Part shown: piece after piece, positions 55,476 to 64,000 of the stretch
Layout: each line of letters opens with the position of its first letter
How positions within the stretch are numbered: position 1 is the stretch's first letter
Assembly: GCF_014076495.1 (NCBI RefSeq)
Contig: NZ_CP043575.1
Span: forward strand, 1,240,001 to 1,304,000
Source of the DNA: Comamonas koreensis
GTDB taxonomy: Bacteria > Pseudomonadota > Gammaproteobacteria > Burkholderiales > Burkholderiaceae_C
Length of the DNA: 64,000 nucleotides
Reading direction: 5' to 3'
Program-made: the position numbers and the translations under genes
Notes under the pieces: generated by a model
Databases searched by the model: none
What the model saw: only the letters and a program-made list of their open reading frames with translations
Told to the model about the DNA's origin: nothing

Positions 55476-55520
55476 CAGAGAAATGCGGCGGAGTGACCGC
55501 CACCAGAAGTTGGACTGACA

Positions 55521-56045
55521 ATGGCTGAATCTTTTTCCTATGAACAACTGATCGCCTCCGGTGAGGGCAAGTTGTTTACCCCTGAAAGTGGCCGTTTGCC
55601 ACTGCCGCCGATGCTGATGTTTGACCGCATCACCGAAATCGACGAAAACGGCGGCTCGCACGGGCTGGGAAAAATTGTCGCTGAGCTCGATGTCAACCCC
55701 GATCTGTGGTTCTTCAAGTGCCACTTCCAGGGTGATCCCGTGATGCCCGGCTGCCTGGGGCTGGACGCCATGTGGCAACTGATCGGTTTTTACCTGACCT
55801 GGCTGCGCCTGCCAGGACGCGGGCGCGCCCTGGGTGCCGGTGAGGTCAAGTTCACCGGCGAAGTCGGCCCCGACGTGAAGCTGGTAACCTACGAAATCGA
55901 CATCAAGCGCGTGATCAAGCGCAAACTGAACATGGCCATTGGCGATGCGCGACTGCTCGCTGACGGCAAGGAAATCTATGTCGCCAATGACCTGCGTGTG
56001 GGGTTGTTCCTGCGCGAGGGCGATGGCAAGGAAAACGCAGCATGA
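55521..56045 (+). CDS. fabA: 3-hydroxydecanoyl-ACP dehydratase/isomerase
   Basis: A 174-residue FabA that dehydrates 3-hydroxydecanoyl-ACP and isomerises trans-2 to cis-3-decenoyl-ACP, the branch point to unsaturated fatty acids. The hot-dog fold active site is in [25 protein letters not shown], with His68 and Asp82 from my count. Length matches E. coli FabA (172). It overlaps fabB by four bases (ATGA), so the two are translationally coupled. Tandem palindromes precede it. Confidence 0.96.
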   Translation: MAESFSYEQLIASGEGKLFTPESGRLPLPPMLMFDRITEIDENGGSHGLGKIVAELDVNPDLWFFKCHFQGDPVMPGCLGLDAMWQLIGFYLTWLRLPGRGRALGAGEVKFTGEVGPDVKLVTYEIDIKRVIKRKLNMAIGDARLLADGKEIYVANDLRVGLFLREGDGKENAA

Positions 56046-57262
56046 AGCGTCGGGTGGTTATTACAGGGGCCGGTATCGTCTCCTGTATCGGTGTGGGGCT
56101 GGAAGCCGTGGAGACTTCGCTGCGCGAAGGCCGCTCCGGCATCGCCCATATGCCGGTGTTCAAGGAAATGGGCCTGCGCAGCCAGGTCGCTGGCATTCCG
56201 CGCATCAATGTCGAAGAGTTCATTGATCGCAAGCAACTGCGCTTCATGGGAGATGCTGCCGCTTACGCGCAGATCTCGCTGCAGCAAGCGATTGCCCAGG
56301 CAGGCCTGTCACCCGAACAAATCAGCCACCCGCGTACCGGATTGATCATGGGCTCGGGCGGCGGCTCGCCGGCCAACCAGATCGAGGCGGCCGACACCCT
56401 GCGTGAAAAAGGCATTCGCCGCGTGGGACCCTACCAGGTCACGCGCTGCATGGGCTCGACCGTGTCGGCCAACCTGGCGACCAACTTCAAGATCAAGGGC
56501 ATCAACTACTCGATCACCTCGGCCTGCTCGACCTCGGCGCACTGCGTGGGCGCGGCCGCCCAGCAGATCTCCTGGGGCATGCAGGATGTGATGTTTGCCG
56601 GCGGCGGCGAAGAACTGTCCTGGGGTCTGGCCATCTTGTTCGATGGCATGGGCGCGATGTCCAGCAAATACAACGACGACCCGACCAAGGCCTCGCGCCC
56701 CTATGACACGGACCGCGATGGTTTTGTCATTGCCGGCGGCGGCGGCGCGCTGGTGCTCGAGAGCCTGGAGCATGCCCAGGCGCGCGGCGCCACCATCCTG
56801 GGCGAGATCGTCGGTTTTGGCATCTCGTCGGACGGTGAAGACATGGTCGCGCCTTCGGGCGAAGGCGCGGTGGCCGCGATGTCCCAGGCTATCGAAGGCC
56901 TGGACGCACCGATCGACTACATCAACACCCATGGCACCTCCACCCCGGTGGGCGATGTGCCTGAGCTGCATGCGATCCGCAAGGTGTTTGGCGACCGCAT
57001 TCCGCCGTTCTCGTCGACCAAGTCGCTGACCGGCCACTCGCAAGGCGCGACCGGCGTGCAGGAAGCGATCTACAGCCTCATCATGCTGATGAAGGGCTTC
57101 ATCGCCGGCTCGGCCAATGTGGACCATCCCGATCCTGCGGTGGGCGATATGCCGCTGGTCACCAAGGCGCGCGTGGCGGAGTTGAAGCAGGTGCTGTCCA
57201 ACAGCTTTGGCTTTGGCGGCACCAATGCCTGCCTGGTGCTCAAGCGCTGGGAAGCGGCTTGA
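56042..57262 (+). CDS. fabB: 3-oxoacyl-ACP synthase I
   Basis: A 406-residue FabB that elongates cis-3-decenoyl-ACP and makes unsaturated fatty acids with FabA. The catalytic Cys is in [12 protein letters not shown] (Cys162), the two His in [12 protein letters not shown] and [12 protein letters not shown]. The N-terminus [13 protein letters not shown] fits FabB/FabF and length equals E. coli FabB (406). Coupled to fabA by overlap and closed by a terminator. Confidence 0.96.
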   Translation: MKRRVVITGAGIVSCIGVGLEAVETSLREGRSGIAHMPVFKEMGLRSQVAGIPRINVEEFIDRKQLRFMGDAAAYAQISLQQAIAQAGLSPEQISHPRTGLIMGSGGGSPANQIEAADTLREKGIRRVGPYQVTRCMGSTVSANLATNFKIKGINYSITSACSTSAHCVGAAAQQISWGMQDVMFAGGGEELSWGLAILFDGMGAMSSKYNDDPTKASRPYDTDRDGFVIAGGGGALVLESLEHAQARGATILGEIVGFGISSDGEDMVAPSGEGAVAAMSQAIEGLDAPIDYINTHGTSTPVGDVPELHAIRKVFGDRIPPFSSTKSLTGHSQGATGVQEAIYSLIMLMKGFIAGSANVDHPDPAVGDMPLVTKARVAELKQVLSNSFGFGGTNACLVLKRWEAA

Positions 57263-57600
57263 TCGCCACCACCCTCCACTCCCACTGACAAAGCGCCTTC
57301 GGGCGCTTTTCTTTTGCTCTCGTAACCGCAGCAGGAGTGCTATCAAAATGAGACCGCTGTTGCAGTGCAGGCGCGGCGCCAACGCGCGCTGTTGCGGGCT
57401 GGCAGCCATGCGTGCCTGCCCTTGCCGCTGGCGCGCTCGGCTATCGCCACCCATGGGGCGGCTGAAAGCACTAAAATCAAATGTTTTTGACCGCTTTGCT
57501 GGTGCAGACAGGCAGCAAGGCATGCATGCAGTCCGATCTTGTCGCTGCGCGCCCCATTGCGGGCCGCCAGCAGCAGGCTGCGTCCACCACCAGACTCTCC
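57263..57600. other. Intergenic region between fabB and glyQ
   Basis: About 340 bases. It begins with the fabB terminator; the rest should hold the glyQ promoter. I see no gene; the frame that is open upstream of glyQ from 57481 has no conserved sequence. Confidence 0.6.
57290..57315 (+). terminator. Rho-independent terminator after fabB
   Basis: AAAGCGCC-TTCG-GGCGCTTT with UUCG-type tetraloop, followed by TCTTTTG, 28 bases after the fabB stop. Confidence 0.88.
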
Positions 57601-58509
57601 ATGTTGAATTTCCAACAAATCATTTTGAAGCTGCAGCAGTACTGGGCCGACCAGGGCTGCGCGCTATTGCAACCTTATGACATGGAGGTGGGTGCAGGTA
57701 CCTCGCACACCGCCACCTTCCTGCGCGCCATCGGCCCCGAGCCCTGGAAAGCGGCCTATGTGCAGCCCAGCCGCCGCCCCAAGGATGGCCGCTATGGCGA
57801 GAACCCCAACCGCCTGCAGCACTACTACCAGTTCCAGGTGGTGCTCAAGCCCGCGCCTGCCAACATCCTCGATCTGTACCTGGGCTCGCTCGAAGCGCTG
57901 GGTTTTGACCTGAAGAAAAACGACATCCGCTTTGTCGAAGACGACTGGGAAAACCCGACCCTGGGCGCCTGGGGCCTGGGCTGGGAAGTCTGGCTCAACG
58001 GCATGGAAGTGACGCAGTTCACCTATTTCCAGCAAGTGGGCGGCATCGATTGCAAGCCCGCGACCGGCGAGATCACCTACGGCCTGGAGCGCCTGGCGAT
58101 GTACCTGCAAGGCGTGGACAACGTCTACAACCTGCAGTGGACCGATGGCCTGACCTATGGCGATGTCTACCACCAAAACGAGGTCGAGCAGTCCACCTAC
58201 AACTTCGAGCATTCCGATGCGGAGTTCCTGTTCCAGGCCTTTGGCGCGCATGAAAAGCAGGCCAAGCTCCTGATGGAGCAGCAGCTGGCCTTGCCCGCCT
58301 ATGAGCAAGTGCTCAAGGCCGGCCACACCTTCAACCTGCTCGATGCGCGTGGCGCGATCAGCGTGACCGAGCGGGCGGCCTACATTGGCCGCATCCGCAA
58401 CCTCGCGCGCGCCGTGGCGCAGAGCTACTACGACAGCCGCGAGCGCCTGGGCTTTCCGATGGCTCCGCGCGAGTGGGTCGCGCAGATCCCCCCGAAGGCT
58501 GCTGCCTAA
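57601..58509 (+). CDS. glyQ: Glycine--tRNA ligase alpha subunit
   Basis: A 302-residue alpha subunit of the tetrameric bacterial glycyl-tRNA synthetase, carrying the class II catalytic core: [64 protein letters not shown] and [18 protein letters not shown] at 57601 starts the conserved sequence. A small unrelated gene sits between it and glyS, which usually follow each other directly. Confidence 0.96.
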   Translation: MLNFQQIILKLQQYWADQGCALLQPYDMEVGAGTSHTATFLRAIGPEPWKAAYVQPSRRPKDGRYGENPNRLQHYYQFQVVLKPAPANILDLYLGSLEALGFDLKKNDIRFVEDDWENPTLGAWGLGWEVWLNGMEVTQFTYFQQVGGIDCKPATGEITYGLERLAMYLQGVDNVYNLQWTDGLTYGDVYHQNEVEQSTYNFEHSDAEFLFQAFGAHEKQAKLLMEQQLALPAYEQVLKAGHTFNLLDARGAISVTERAAYIGRIRNLARAVAQSYYDSRERLGFPMAPREWVAQIPPKAAA

Positions 58510-58529
58510 ACACCCCCGCCGCGCTGCCC

Positions 58530-59060
58530 ATGCCCACGATCTTCACGCATGTCGCCGTACCGGTCGCCGCAGCGCTGGCGCTGGGCAGCCGCCGTGTGCC
58601 GCCCAGCATGCTGCTGGTGGGCGCGCTGGCCGCGATTGCGCCTGATTTCGACGGCATTCCCTACCAGTTCGGCAGCGCCGGCAGCGGCATCTGGGCCCAC
58701 CGTGGCATCACCCACACGGCCTTGTTTGCACTGCTGATGGGCCTGCTGGGCCTATGGCTGGCGCGCTGGTGGAAGGTGCCGCGCCTGGCCGGCTTTGCCT
58801 GGGTGTTTTTCTGCACCTTGTCGCACCCCTTCCTGGACATGATGACCAGCGGCGGCAGCGGCATTGCCCTGCTGTGGCCTTTGAGCTCCGAACGTTTTTT
58901 CAGCCCTTGGCGACCGATTGCCGTCTCGCCCATTGCTGCAGACCGCTTTTTCTCGCAGCGCGGTGTGCAGGTCCTGGTCAGTGAACTCTACAACGTATGG
59001 TTCCCGCTGCTGACCCTGGGCCTGTCCATCTTCGCGCTGCGCCATACCCGGAAATCCTGA
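58530..59060 (+). CDS. Metal-dependent membrane hydrolase, YdjM/DUF457 family
   Basis: A 176-residue membrane protein with about four hydrophobic segments. Possible metal ligands are in the N-terminal FTHVAVP, IAPDFDGIPY, AHRGITHTALF and LSHPFLDMM, a pattern of the YdjM/DUF457 'metal-dependent hydrolase' family, in which LexA-regulated YdjM is the known member in E. coli. Substrate unknown. It starts 20 bases after glyQ and its stop shares bases with the glyS start (TGATG), so it is coupled into the gly operon. Confidence 0.8.
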   Translation: MPTIFTHVAVPVAAALALGSRRVPPSMLLVGALAAIAPDFDGIPYQFGSAGSGIWAHRGITHTALFALLMGLLGLWLARWWKVPRLAGFAWVFFCTLSHPFLDMMTSGGSGIALLWPLSSERFFSPWRPIAVSPIAADRFFSQRGVQVLVSELYNVWFPLLTLGLSIFALRHTRKS

Positions 59061-61192
59061 TGACTTCCTCTCCCAATCTTCTGGTTGAACTGTTTGTTGA
59101 AGAGCTCCCTCCCAAGGCGCTCAAAAAGCTGGGCGATGCCTTTGCCCAGGTGCTGCTGCAGCAACTGCGCGCGCAGGGCCTGGCCGGTGACGGCTCGCAG
59201 CTGACGGCCTATGCCTCGCCGCGCCGCCTGGCCGCGCTGATCACCGACGTGCTGCCGCGCGCCGCTGACAAGCAGGTTTCGCAAAAGCTGATGCCCGTGG
59301 CAGTCGGCCTGTCGGCCGATGGCCAGCCAACGCCGGCCCTGCTCAAGAAGCTGGCCGCGCTGGGCGCCGATGCCTCGGTGGTGCCGCAGCTCAAGCGGGC
59401 CCAGGACGGCAAGGCCGAAGCGCTGTTCTACGACAGCACGGCCGCTGGCGTCAGCCTGGCCGAGGGCCTGCAAAAGGCGCTGACCGAGAGCATCGCCAAG
59501 CTGCCCATCCCCAAGGTCATGACCTACCAGCTCGAAGGCAACTGCGAATTGCCCGGCTGGAGCAGCGTGCAGTTTGTGCGCCCGGCCCATGGCCTGGTGG
59601 CCTTGCACGGCACCGAGGTGCTGCTGTCGATCGAAGCGCTGGGTCTGAAGGCCGGCAACACCACGCACGGCCACCGCTTTGAAGCGCTGGTCGATCCGCT
59701 GCTGATCACTGATGCCGACAGCTACGCCAAGACCCTGGCCGAGCAGGGCGCGGTGATTGCCAGCTTTGACGAGCGCAAGGCCGAGATCGTGCGCCAGCTG
59801 CAGGCAGCGGCCGAGCGTGTGGGCGGCGGCGTCAAGCCGATCGACGACGAAGCACTGCTCGATGAAGTGACTGCGCTGGTCGAGCGCCCCCATGTGCTGG
59901 TCTGCGCGTTCGAGAAGGAATTCCTGGGTGTGCCGCAGGAGTGCCTGATCCTGACGATGAAGGCCAACCAGAAGTACTTCCCGCTGCTCGCTGCCGATGG
60001 CGCGCTGACCAACCAGTTCCTGGTGGTGAGCAACATCAGCCCCGCTGACGCATCGGCCGTGACTGGTGGCAATGAGCGCGTGGTGCGCCCGCGCCTGGCC
60101 GATGCCAAGTTCTTCTTTGACCAGGACCGCAAGAAGACCCTGGCCTCGCGCGTCGAGGCGCTGGACAAGGTGGTCTACCACAACAAGCTGGGCACCCAGG
60201 GTGAGCGCGTGCAGCGCGTGCGTGCCATTGCCAAGAGCATTGCGCAGCAGTTGGGCGCCACCCAACTGGGCAAGCAGGTGGACCAGGCCGCCCAGCTGGC
60301 CAAGACCGACCTGATCACCGACATGGTGGGTGAGTTCCCAGAACTGCAGGGCACGATGGGCCGCTACTACGCGCTCAACGACCAGCTCGATGCCGCAGTG
60401 GCCGATGCGATCGAAGACCACTACAAGCCGCGCTTTGCCGGCGATGTGCTGCCACGCGGCGAGGTGGGCGTGATCGTCGCGCTGGCCGACAAGCTCGAAA
60501 CCCTGGTGGGCATGTTCGGCATCGGCAACCTGCCCACCGGCGACCGCGACCCGTTTGCGCTGCGCCGCCATGCGCTGGGCGTCATCCGCATGCTGGTCGA
60601 AAAGGACCTGCCGCTGGACCTGGACACCTTGCTGGTCAGCACCTTGCCCGCCTTTGGCGACAAGATCGAAGACGCGAGCGCAGCGCTGTCCGACTTCATC
60701 TATGACCGCCTGGCCGGCAGCCTACGTGAGCAAGGCTTTGGCTCCCAGGAAGTGGAGGCCGTGCTGGCCTACCGCCCCCAGCGCCTGGCCGATGTGCAAA
60801 AGCGCCTCGAAGCGGTGCGTGCCTTTGCCGCGCTGCCCGAGGCACCGGCGCTGGCCGCTGCCAACAAGCGCGTGGGCAATATCCTGAAGAAGGCCGATGG
60901 CCCGGTACGCGCCCGCGTGGACGAAGCCCTGCTGCAAGAACAGGCCGAGAAGGACCTGTTTGCCGCGCTGCAGACCGTCGCACCCAAGGCTGATGCCCAG
61001 TTTGCCGAAGGCGATTACACCGCCAGCCTGCAGACCCTGGCGGCGTTGCGCACGCCGGTCGATGCCTTCTTTGAGCATGTGATGGTCAATGCCGAAGACC
61101 CGGCGCTCAAGGCCAACCGCCTGGGCCTGCTGGCGACCCTGCATGAGGCGATGAACCGCATCGCCGATCTGTCGCGCCTGGTCGCTGCCTGA
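59060..61192 (+). CDS. glyS: Glycine--tRNA ligase beta subunit
   Basis: A 710-residue beta subunit of glycyl-tRNA synthetase, needed for tRNA binding. It opens with LLVELFVEELPPKALKKLGDAF, and contains FVRPAHGLVALHG, NQKYFPLLAADG, VVSNI, NERVVRPRLADAKFFFDQDRKK (key part RPRLADAKFFFDQD), and an HD-like block GEFPELQGTMGRYYAL with DHYKPRFAGD. Length is typical (about 690-710). It overlaps the upstream gene by one base (TGATG). Confidence 0.96.
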   Translation: MTSSPNLLVELFVEELPPKALKKLGDAFAQVLLQQLRAQGLAGDGSQLTAYASPRRLAALITDVLPRAADKQVSQKLMPVAVGLSADGQPTPALLKKLAALGADASVVPQLKRAQDGKAEALFYDSTAAGVSLAEGLQKALTESIAKLPIPKVMTYQLEGNCELPGWSSVQFVRPAHGLVALHGTEVLLSIEALGLKAGNTTHGHRFEALVDPLLITDADSYAKTLAEQGAVIASFDERKAEIVRQLQAAAERVGGGVKPIDDEALLDEVTALVERPHVLVCAFEKEFLGVPQECLILTMKANQKYFPLLAADGALTNQFLVVSNISPADASAVTGGNERVVRPRLADAKFFFDQDRKKTLASRVEALDKVVYHNKLGTQGERVQRVRAIAKSIAQQLGATQLGKQVDQAAQLAKTDLITDMVGEFPELQGTMGRYYALNDQLDAAVADAIEDHYKPRFAGDVLPRGEVGVIVALADKLETLVGMFGIGNLPTGDRDPFALRRHALGVIRMLVEKDLPLDLDTLLVSTLPAFGDKIEDASAALSDFIYDRLAGSLREQGFGSQEVEAVLAYRPQRLADVQKRLEAVRAFAALPEAPALAAANKRVGNILKKADGPVRARVDEALLQEQAEKDLFAALQTVAPKADAQFAEGDYTASLQTLAALRTPVDAFFEHVMVNAEDPALKANRLGLLATLHEAMNRIADLSRLVAA

Positions 61193-61278
61193 TAAGCTGG
61201 ATGGGCGCGCAGCCATCGTGCATTGGCTGCCGCCCGCCAGGGCCGCGTGCCCCAGCCTGTCTTCGGAGGGAGCCTGTG

Positions 61279-61839
61279 ATGAAACTTGCGATTCTCGAGC
61301 GTGACGGTATTGTTGGCCAGCCGGTGCTGGGCCAGCTGAGCGGCCACCAGGACTGGCAGAGCATGCCCGATGCGGCGATCAGCATCGCCCGGCTCAACCT
61401 GTCTGGCTGGCATGTGGTGCTGGTGGCCAACCAGCCCGGTCTGGGCCGGGGTCTCTACGACTGCGCCGCACTCAATGACTACCACCGCCAGATGTACAAG
61501 GAGCTGGCCACCGTCGGCGCCAAGGTCGATGCGGTGTTCTTCTGTCCCCATCCGCCCGATGACCACTGCGACTGCCTGGATGCCCAGGCCACGCTGCTGC
61601 GCCAGATCCTGGACCGCTTCAACATGGAAGCGGGCAAGGTCGCGGTGATCGCCCGCAGCGCCAGCTTGCTGCAGGCCGCCGCCAGCCTGGGCGCACGCCT
61701 GCACTGGGTCTCCGTGCCCGGCGGGCCGGATGCCGAGACGGCGCTGTGCCCCTCCGAAGAGGCGCAGCAACACGCCAGCATGGTCCAGTGCATCGAGCAC
61801 TTGCTGCAGACCATCGCGAATCGGCCGCCGCAGGGCTGA
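61279..61839 (+). CDS. GmhB-like HAD protein with degenerate catalytic motifs
   Basis: A 186-residue protein in the position of gmhB (D,D-heptose 1,7-bisphosphate phosphatase). Overall sequence and the zinc site CPHPPDDHCDC (Cys89, His91, Cys97, Cys99) are those of GmhB. However, the nucleophile Asp of the DxD motif is Glu (LERDG, Glu7), the motif II Thr and Ser are lost (VANQPG for TNQSG), the RKP Lys of motif III is replaced (CDCLDAQ), and the GDxxxD metal motif is ARSASL. The frame is intact, so it is probably a pseudophosphatase, not a pseudogene. GGAGGGA precedes the ATG at 61279. Confidence 0.75.
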   Translation: MKLAILERDGIVGQPVLGQLSGHQDWQSMPDAAISIARLNLSGWHVVLVANQPGLGRGLYDCAALNDYHRQMYKELATVGAKVDAVFFCPHPPDDHCDCLDAQATLLRQILDRFNMEAGKVAVIARSASLLQAAASLGARLHWVSVPGGPDAETALCPSEEAQQHASMVQCIEHLLQTIANRPPQG

Positions 61840-61862
61840 GAAGCGACGTGCTCTGCCCCATG

Positions 61863-61895
61863 AAAAGCCCTGCCATGTAAAACGGCAGGGCTTTT
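61863..61895. terminator. Bidirectional terminator between the GmhB-like gene and hemE
   Basis: AAAAGCCCTGCC, nine-base loop, GGCAGGGCTTTT: a perfect 12-base stem with A and T flanks on each side, serving two convergent genes. Confidence 0.92.
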
Positions 61896-61929
61896 GCTTG
61901 GGCGATATCGCAGCGCTCAGCCGCCTCGA

Positions 61930-63045
61930 TCAAGCACGCATCGCACGCGACTGGCTGTGCACCGCTTCGACCAGCGCGGCCACATGCTCGGGCGGTGTGA
62001 ACTGGCTGATGCCATGGCCCAGGTTGAAGATATGCGTGGGGCCGGGGCGGCTGGTGTCGGTATGGGGCGTGCCAAAGCTCTCGAGCACATGGCGCACCTG
62101 CTCGGCAATGCGCTCGGGCGGGGCAAACAGCACATTGGGGTCGATATTGCCTTGCAGCGCCTTGCCCGGGCCGCCAGCTTCGCCGCCGACGATGGCACGG
62201 GCCTTGCCGAGGTTGGCGGTCCAATCGAGGCCCAGCACCTCGCAGTCGAGATCGCGCATCTCGGGCAGCCAGATGCCGCCACCCTTGGTGAACACGATGC
62301 GGGGCACATCGGTACCGTCCACGCCGGTGCGCTTGAGCTGGCTGAGCACGCGCCTGGTGTAGGCCAGGCTGAACTGCTGGAAGGCGCCATCGGCCAGCAC
62401 ACCGCCCCAGCTGTCAAAAATCATCACGGCCTGCGCGCCGGCATCGATCTGGGCGTTGAGGTAGGCGGCCACGCTGTCGGCATTCACCTCCAGGATGCGG
62501 TGCATCAGATCGGGGCGGCTGTACATCAGCGACTTGACCTGGCGGTAGTCATCGCTGCCCTTGCCTTCGACCATGTAGCATGCGAGGGTCCAGGGGCTGC
62601 CGGAAAAACCGATCAGCGGCACACGGCCACCCAGCGCACGGCGGATGCTGGTCACCGCATCGAACACATAGCGCAGCTTGTCCATGTCGGGCACGGCCAG
62701 CGCCTTCACGGCGGCCTCGTCGCGCACCACCTGGGCAAAGCGCGGGCCTTCGCCTTCGGCAAACGACAGGCCCAGGCCCATCGCATCGGGCACCGTCAGG
62801 ATGTCGCTAAAGAGGATCGCAGCATCGAGCGCAAAGCGCTCGAGCGGCTGCAAGGTCACCTCGGTGGCGTAGTCCACATTCGTTGCCAGCCCCATGAAGC
62901 TGCCGGCGCGCGCGCGCGTGGCCTTGTACTCGGGCAGGTAGCGCCCGGCTTGGCGCATCAGCCACAGCGGGGTGTAGTCGGTGGCCTGGCGGCGGCAGGC
63001 GCGCAAGAAGGTGTCGTTGCTCAGCGGTGCAAATGTCGTGCTCAT
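61930..63045 (-). CDS. hemE: Uroporphyrinogen decarboxylase
   Basis: A 371-residue HemE that removes four carboxyl groups from uroporphyrinogen III to give coproporphyrinogen III. The signature [15 protein letters not shown] is near the N-terminus; further conserved blocks are [35 protein letters not shown] and FDSWGG. ATG at 63045 starts the conserved domain ([19 protein letters not shown]); the frame is open 24 codons upstream without similarity. A single-gene unit facing the gly cluster. Confidence 0.95.
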   Translation of the reverse strand: MSTTFAPLSNDTFLRACRRQATDYTPLWLMRQAGRYLPEYKATRARAGSFMGLATNVDYATEVTLQPLERFALDAAILFSDILTVPDAMGLGLSFAEGEGPRFAQVVRDEAAVKALAVPDMDKLRYVFDAVTSIRRALGGRVPLIGFSGSPWTLACYMVEGKGSDDYRQVKSLMYSRPDLMHRILEVNADSVAAYLNAQIDAGAQAVMIFDSWGGVLADGAFQQFSLAYTRRVLSQLKRTGVDGTDVPRIVFTKGGGIWLPEMRDLDCEVLGLDWTANLGKARAIVGGEAGGPGKALQGNIDPNVLFAPPERIAEQVRHVLESFGTPHTDTSRPGPTHIFNLGHGISQFTPPEHVAALVEAVHSQSRAMRA

Positions 63046-63147
63046 GGGCAGGGATTGTCGCGCAGTTGCCGATGCCTGGGCAGCGATGCCGGTTTGCCCG
63101 GGTAGGGTATGGAGCAAAGTCCGCGCAGATCGCCCCCCGGCGGTGGC

Positions 63148-63672
63148 TCAGCCCAGGTGGTTTTGGCGGTGGCCGGACTGGCGCGGCGGAAAGGCCGCAT
63201 CGCTGGCCTCGTCCTGCGCGGACCGGTTGGCCTGCTGCTGCAGCTGGTGCAGGCTCTGGTCCAATTGCGCCAGCGCATCGGCATCGAGCGCGGCCACCAG
63301 GTCGGTGTTGATGCGCCGCACCTGGGGCAGCAGCGCATCATGCAGGCGCTGGCCGGCAGGGCTCAGTTGCAGCGCTGCGCGGCGCCGGTTGCCTGTCTCG
63401 GTGGATTTGTGCAGCAGGCCCTTGGCCTGCATCGAGGCGATCGCGCGCGAGATGCGGGCCCGGTCAAGCTCGAGCAGATCGGCCAGTTGCGAAGGCTGCA
63501 GACCGGGCTGGCGCGCCAGCCACATCAGCACGCCCCATTCGCGCCGGGTGATGCCGTAGTGGCGCTCGCACAACCGCGTCACCAGCCGGCCCGCCGACGC
63601 AGTGAGCTTGGCCAGGCGGTAGAGCAGCAGGTCGCTGGGCTGCTGCGGATCGGCAAGGGAGTTGGGCGGCAC
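63148..63672 (-). CDS. MarR family transcriptional regulator
   Basis: A 174-residue MarR regulator with the winged HTH (ITRREWGVLMWLARQPGLQPSQLADLLELDRARISRAIASM, key part QLADLLELDRARISRAI, residues 63-79) and wing (KGLLHKSTETGNRRRAALQLSPAG). It starts with GTG at 63672. It is divergent from a Bug receptor gene, which suggests control of an aromatic-acid or similar catabolic/uptake gene set beyond the window's end. Confidence 0.86.
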   Translation of the reverse strand: MPPNSLADPQQPSDLLLYRLAKLTASAGRLVTRLCERHYGITRREWGVLMWLARQPGLQPSQLADLLELDRARISRAIASMQAKGLLHKSTETGNRRRAALQLSPAGQRLHDALLPQVRRINTDLVAALDADALAQLDQSLHQLQQQANRSAQDEASDAAFPPRQSGHRQNHLG

Positions 63673-63703
63673 TGCGGGTAAATCCGGGCGATGGTTGATT
63701 AGA

Positions 63704-63711
63704 ACAATTGT
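63704..63711. promoter_or_regulatory. Small palindrome between marR and the divergent Bug gene
   Basis: ACAATTGT is an eight-base palindrome in the 188-base divergent gap, 32 bases upstream of the marR start. It is short and could arise by chance, but its place fits a MarR operator. Confidence 0.3.
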
Positions 63712-63860
63712 GCCCTGGTTTTCTACAGTGCAGGCATGTTGCGCGGGCGCATGTGCGGAGGCTGAAAAAGCTTATGCCTTTGGGCTAGATCAAACGCGGC
63801 AACATAGAGGGCATCGGCCGTCCATGCGGCCTTGTTCATAAGCATCGGAGACTCTCCCCA

Positions 63861-64000
63861 TGGTTCAACGTCGTCATTTTCTCGGCCAGTCCGCAGCCAT
63901 GGCTGCCTCGGTGCTGACCACCTCCTCGTCGCTGTGGGCCTTGCCCGCGCAGGCCCAGGACGGGGTGCTGCGCATCATCGTGGGCTACCCGCCCGGTGGC
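63861..64000 (+). CDS. Bug/TctC family receptor with Tat signal, 3' part beyond the window
   Basis: The first 46 codons of a periplasmic receptor. A twin-arginine-like signal (VQRRHFLGQSAAMAASVLTTSS, key part RRHFLG) ends at ALPAQAQ, and the mature start LRIIVGYPPGG is the Bug family opening. A Tat signal is less common than Sec for Bug proteins. The gene is cut by the window's end at 64000. It is divergent from marR. Confidence 0.8.

Overview
The window is a GC-rich (about two-thirds G+C by eye), densely coding bacterial chromosome segment. Its content points to a betaproteobacterium of the Comamonadaceae, most like Comamonas or Delftia. The indications are three Bug/TctC-type solute receptors, a corC-lnt-glyQ-glyS-gmhB block typical of Burkholderiales, fabA-fabB unsaturated fatty acid genes, a phhA-hppD aromatic amino acid cluster, and a small eat-eutB-eutC ethanolamine locus. 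The genus is inferred. I see no tRNA, rRNA, phage, transposase, CRISPR array or plasmid backbone.

Layout. 1-5700: a nitrate/sulfonate/taurine-type ABC permease, a BetT-like BCCT transporter, a non-coding stretch with two near-identical hairpin-forming repeats (3343-3717), an exported-type or cytosolic amidohydrolase, and a 64-residue DUF2905 protein. 5800-10033: a ugp-like carbohydrate/glycerol-phosphate ABC operon (ATPase, binding protein, two permeases). 10200-12400: a Tat-exported agmatine deiminase divergent from a LysR regulator. 12440-14880: a TetR repressor, a quinone oxidoreductase-like dehydrogenase and an SDR, with matching palindromic operators over the tetR and dehydrogenase starts. 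14900-17600: P-loop kinase, GNAT, EEP nuclease/phosphatase, thioredoxin 2. 17650-24970: Tat lipoprotein PhoX phosphatase and the prkA-yeaH-spoVR stress operon. 25000-33500: cca, RpiR regulator and an orphan amino acid binding protein, a uraD-Bug operon with divergent LysR, an unknown membrane-anchored protein, a GST and 5-formyl-THF cyclo-ligase. 33700-41690: soluble lytic transglycosylase, MBL hydrolase, eutC-eutB-eat with a divergent EutR-like regulator. 41700-45620: phhA, a Bug receptor, hppD and a divergent Lrp regulator.

45800-61840 is the house-keeping block corC ... lnt ... glyQ-glyS-gmhB. Here it is split by oligopeptidase B, an MFS transporter and a TonB siderophore receptor (between corC and lnt), by fabA-fabB (between lnt and glyQ) and by a small YdjM-like membrane protein (between glyQ and glyS). 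The gmhB-position protein has lost most HAD catalytic residues. The window closes with hemE, a MarR regulator and the first 46 codons of a Tat-exported Bug receptor.

The window is mostly ordinary chromosome. The points that most merit follow-up are the paired TetR operators that coincide with start codons, the degenerate GmhB, the tandem long-hairpin repeats, the tandem palindromes before fabA, and the placement of Bug receptors beside specific catabolic enzymes.
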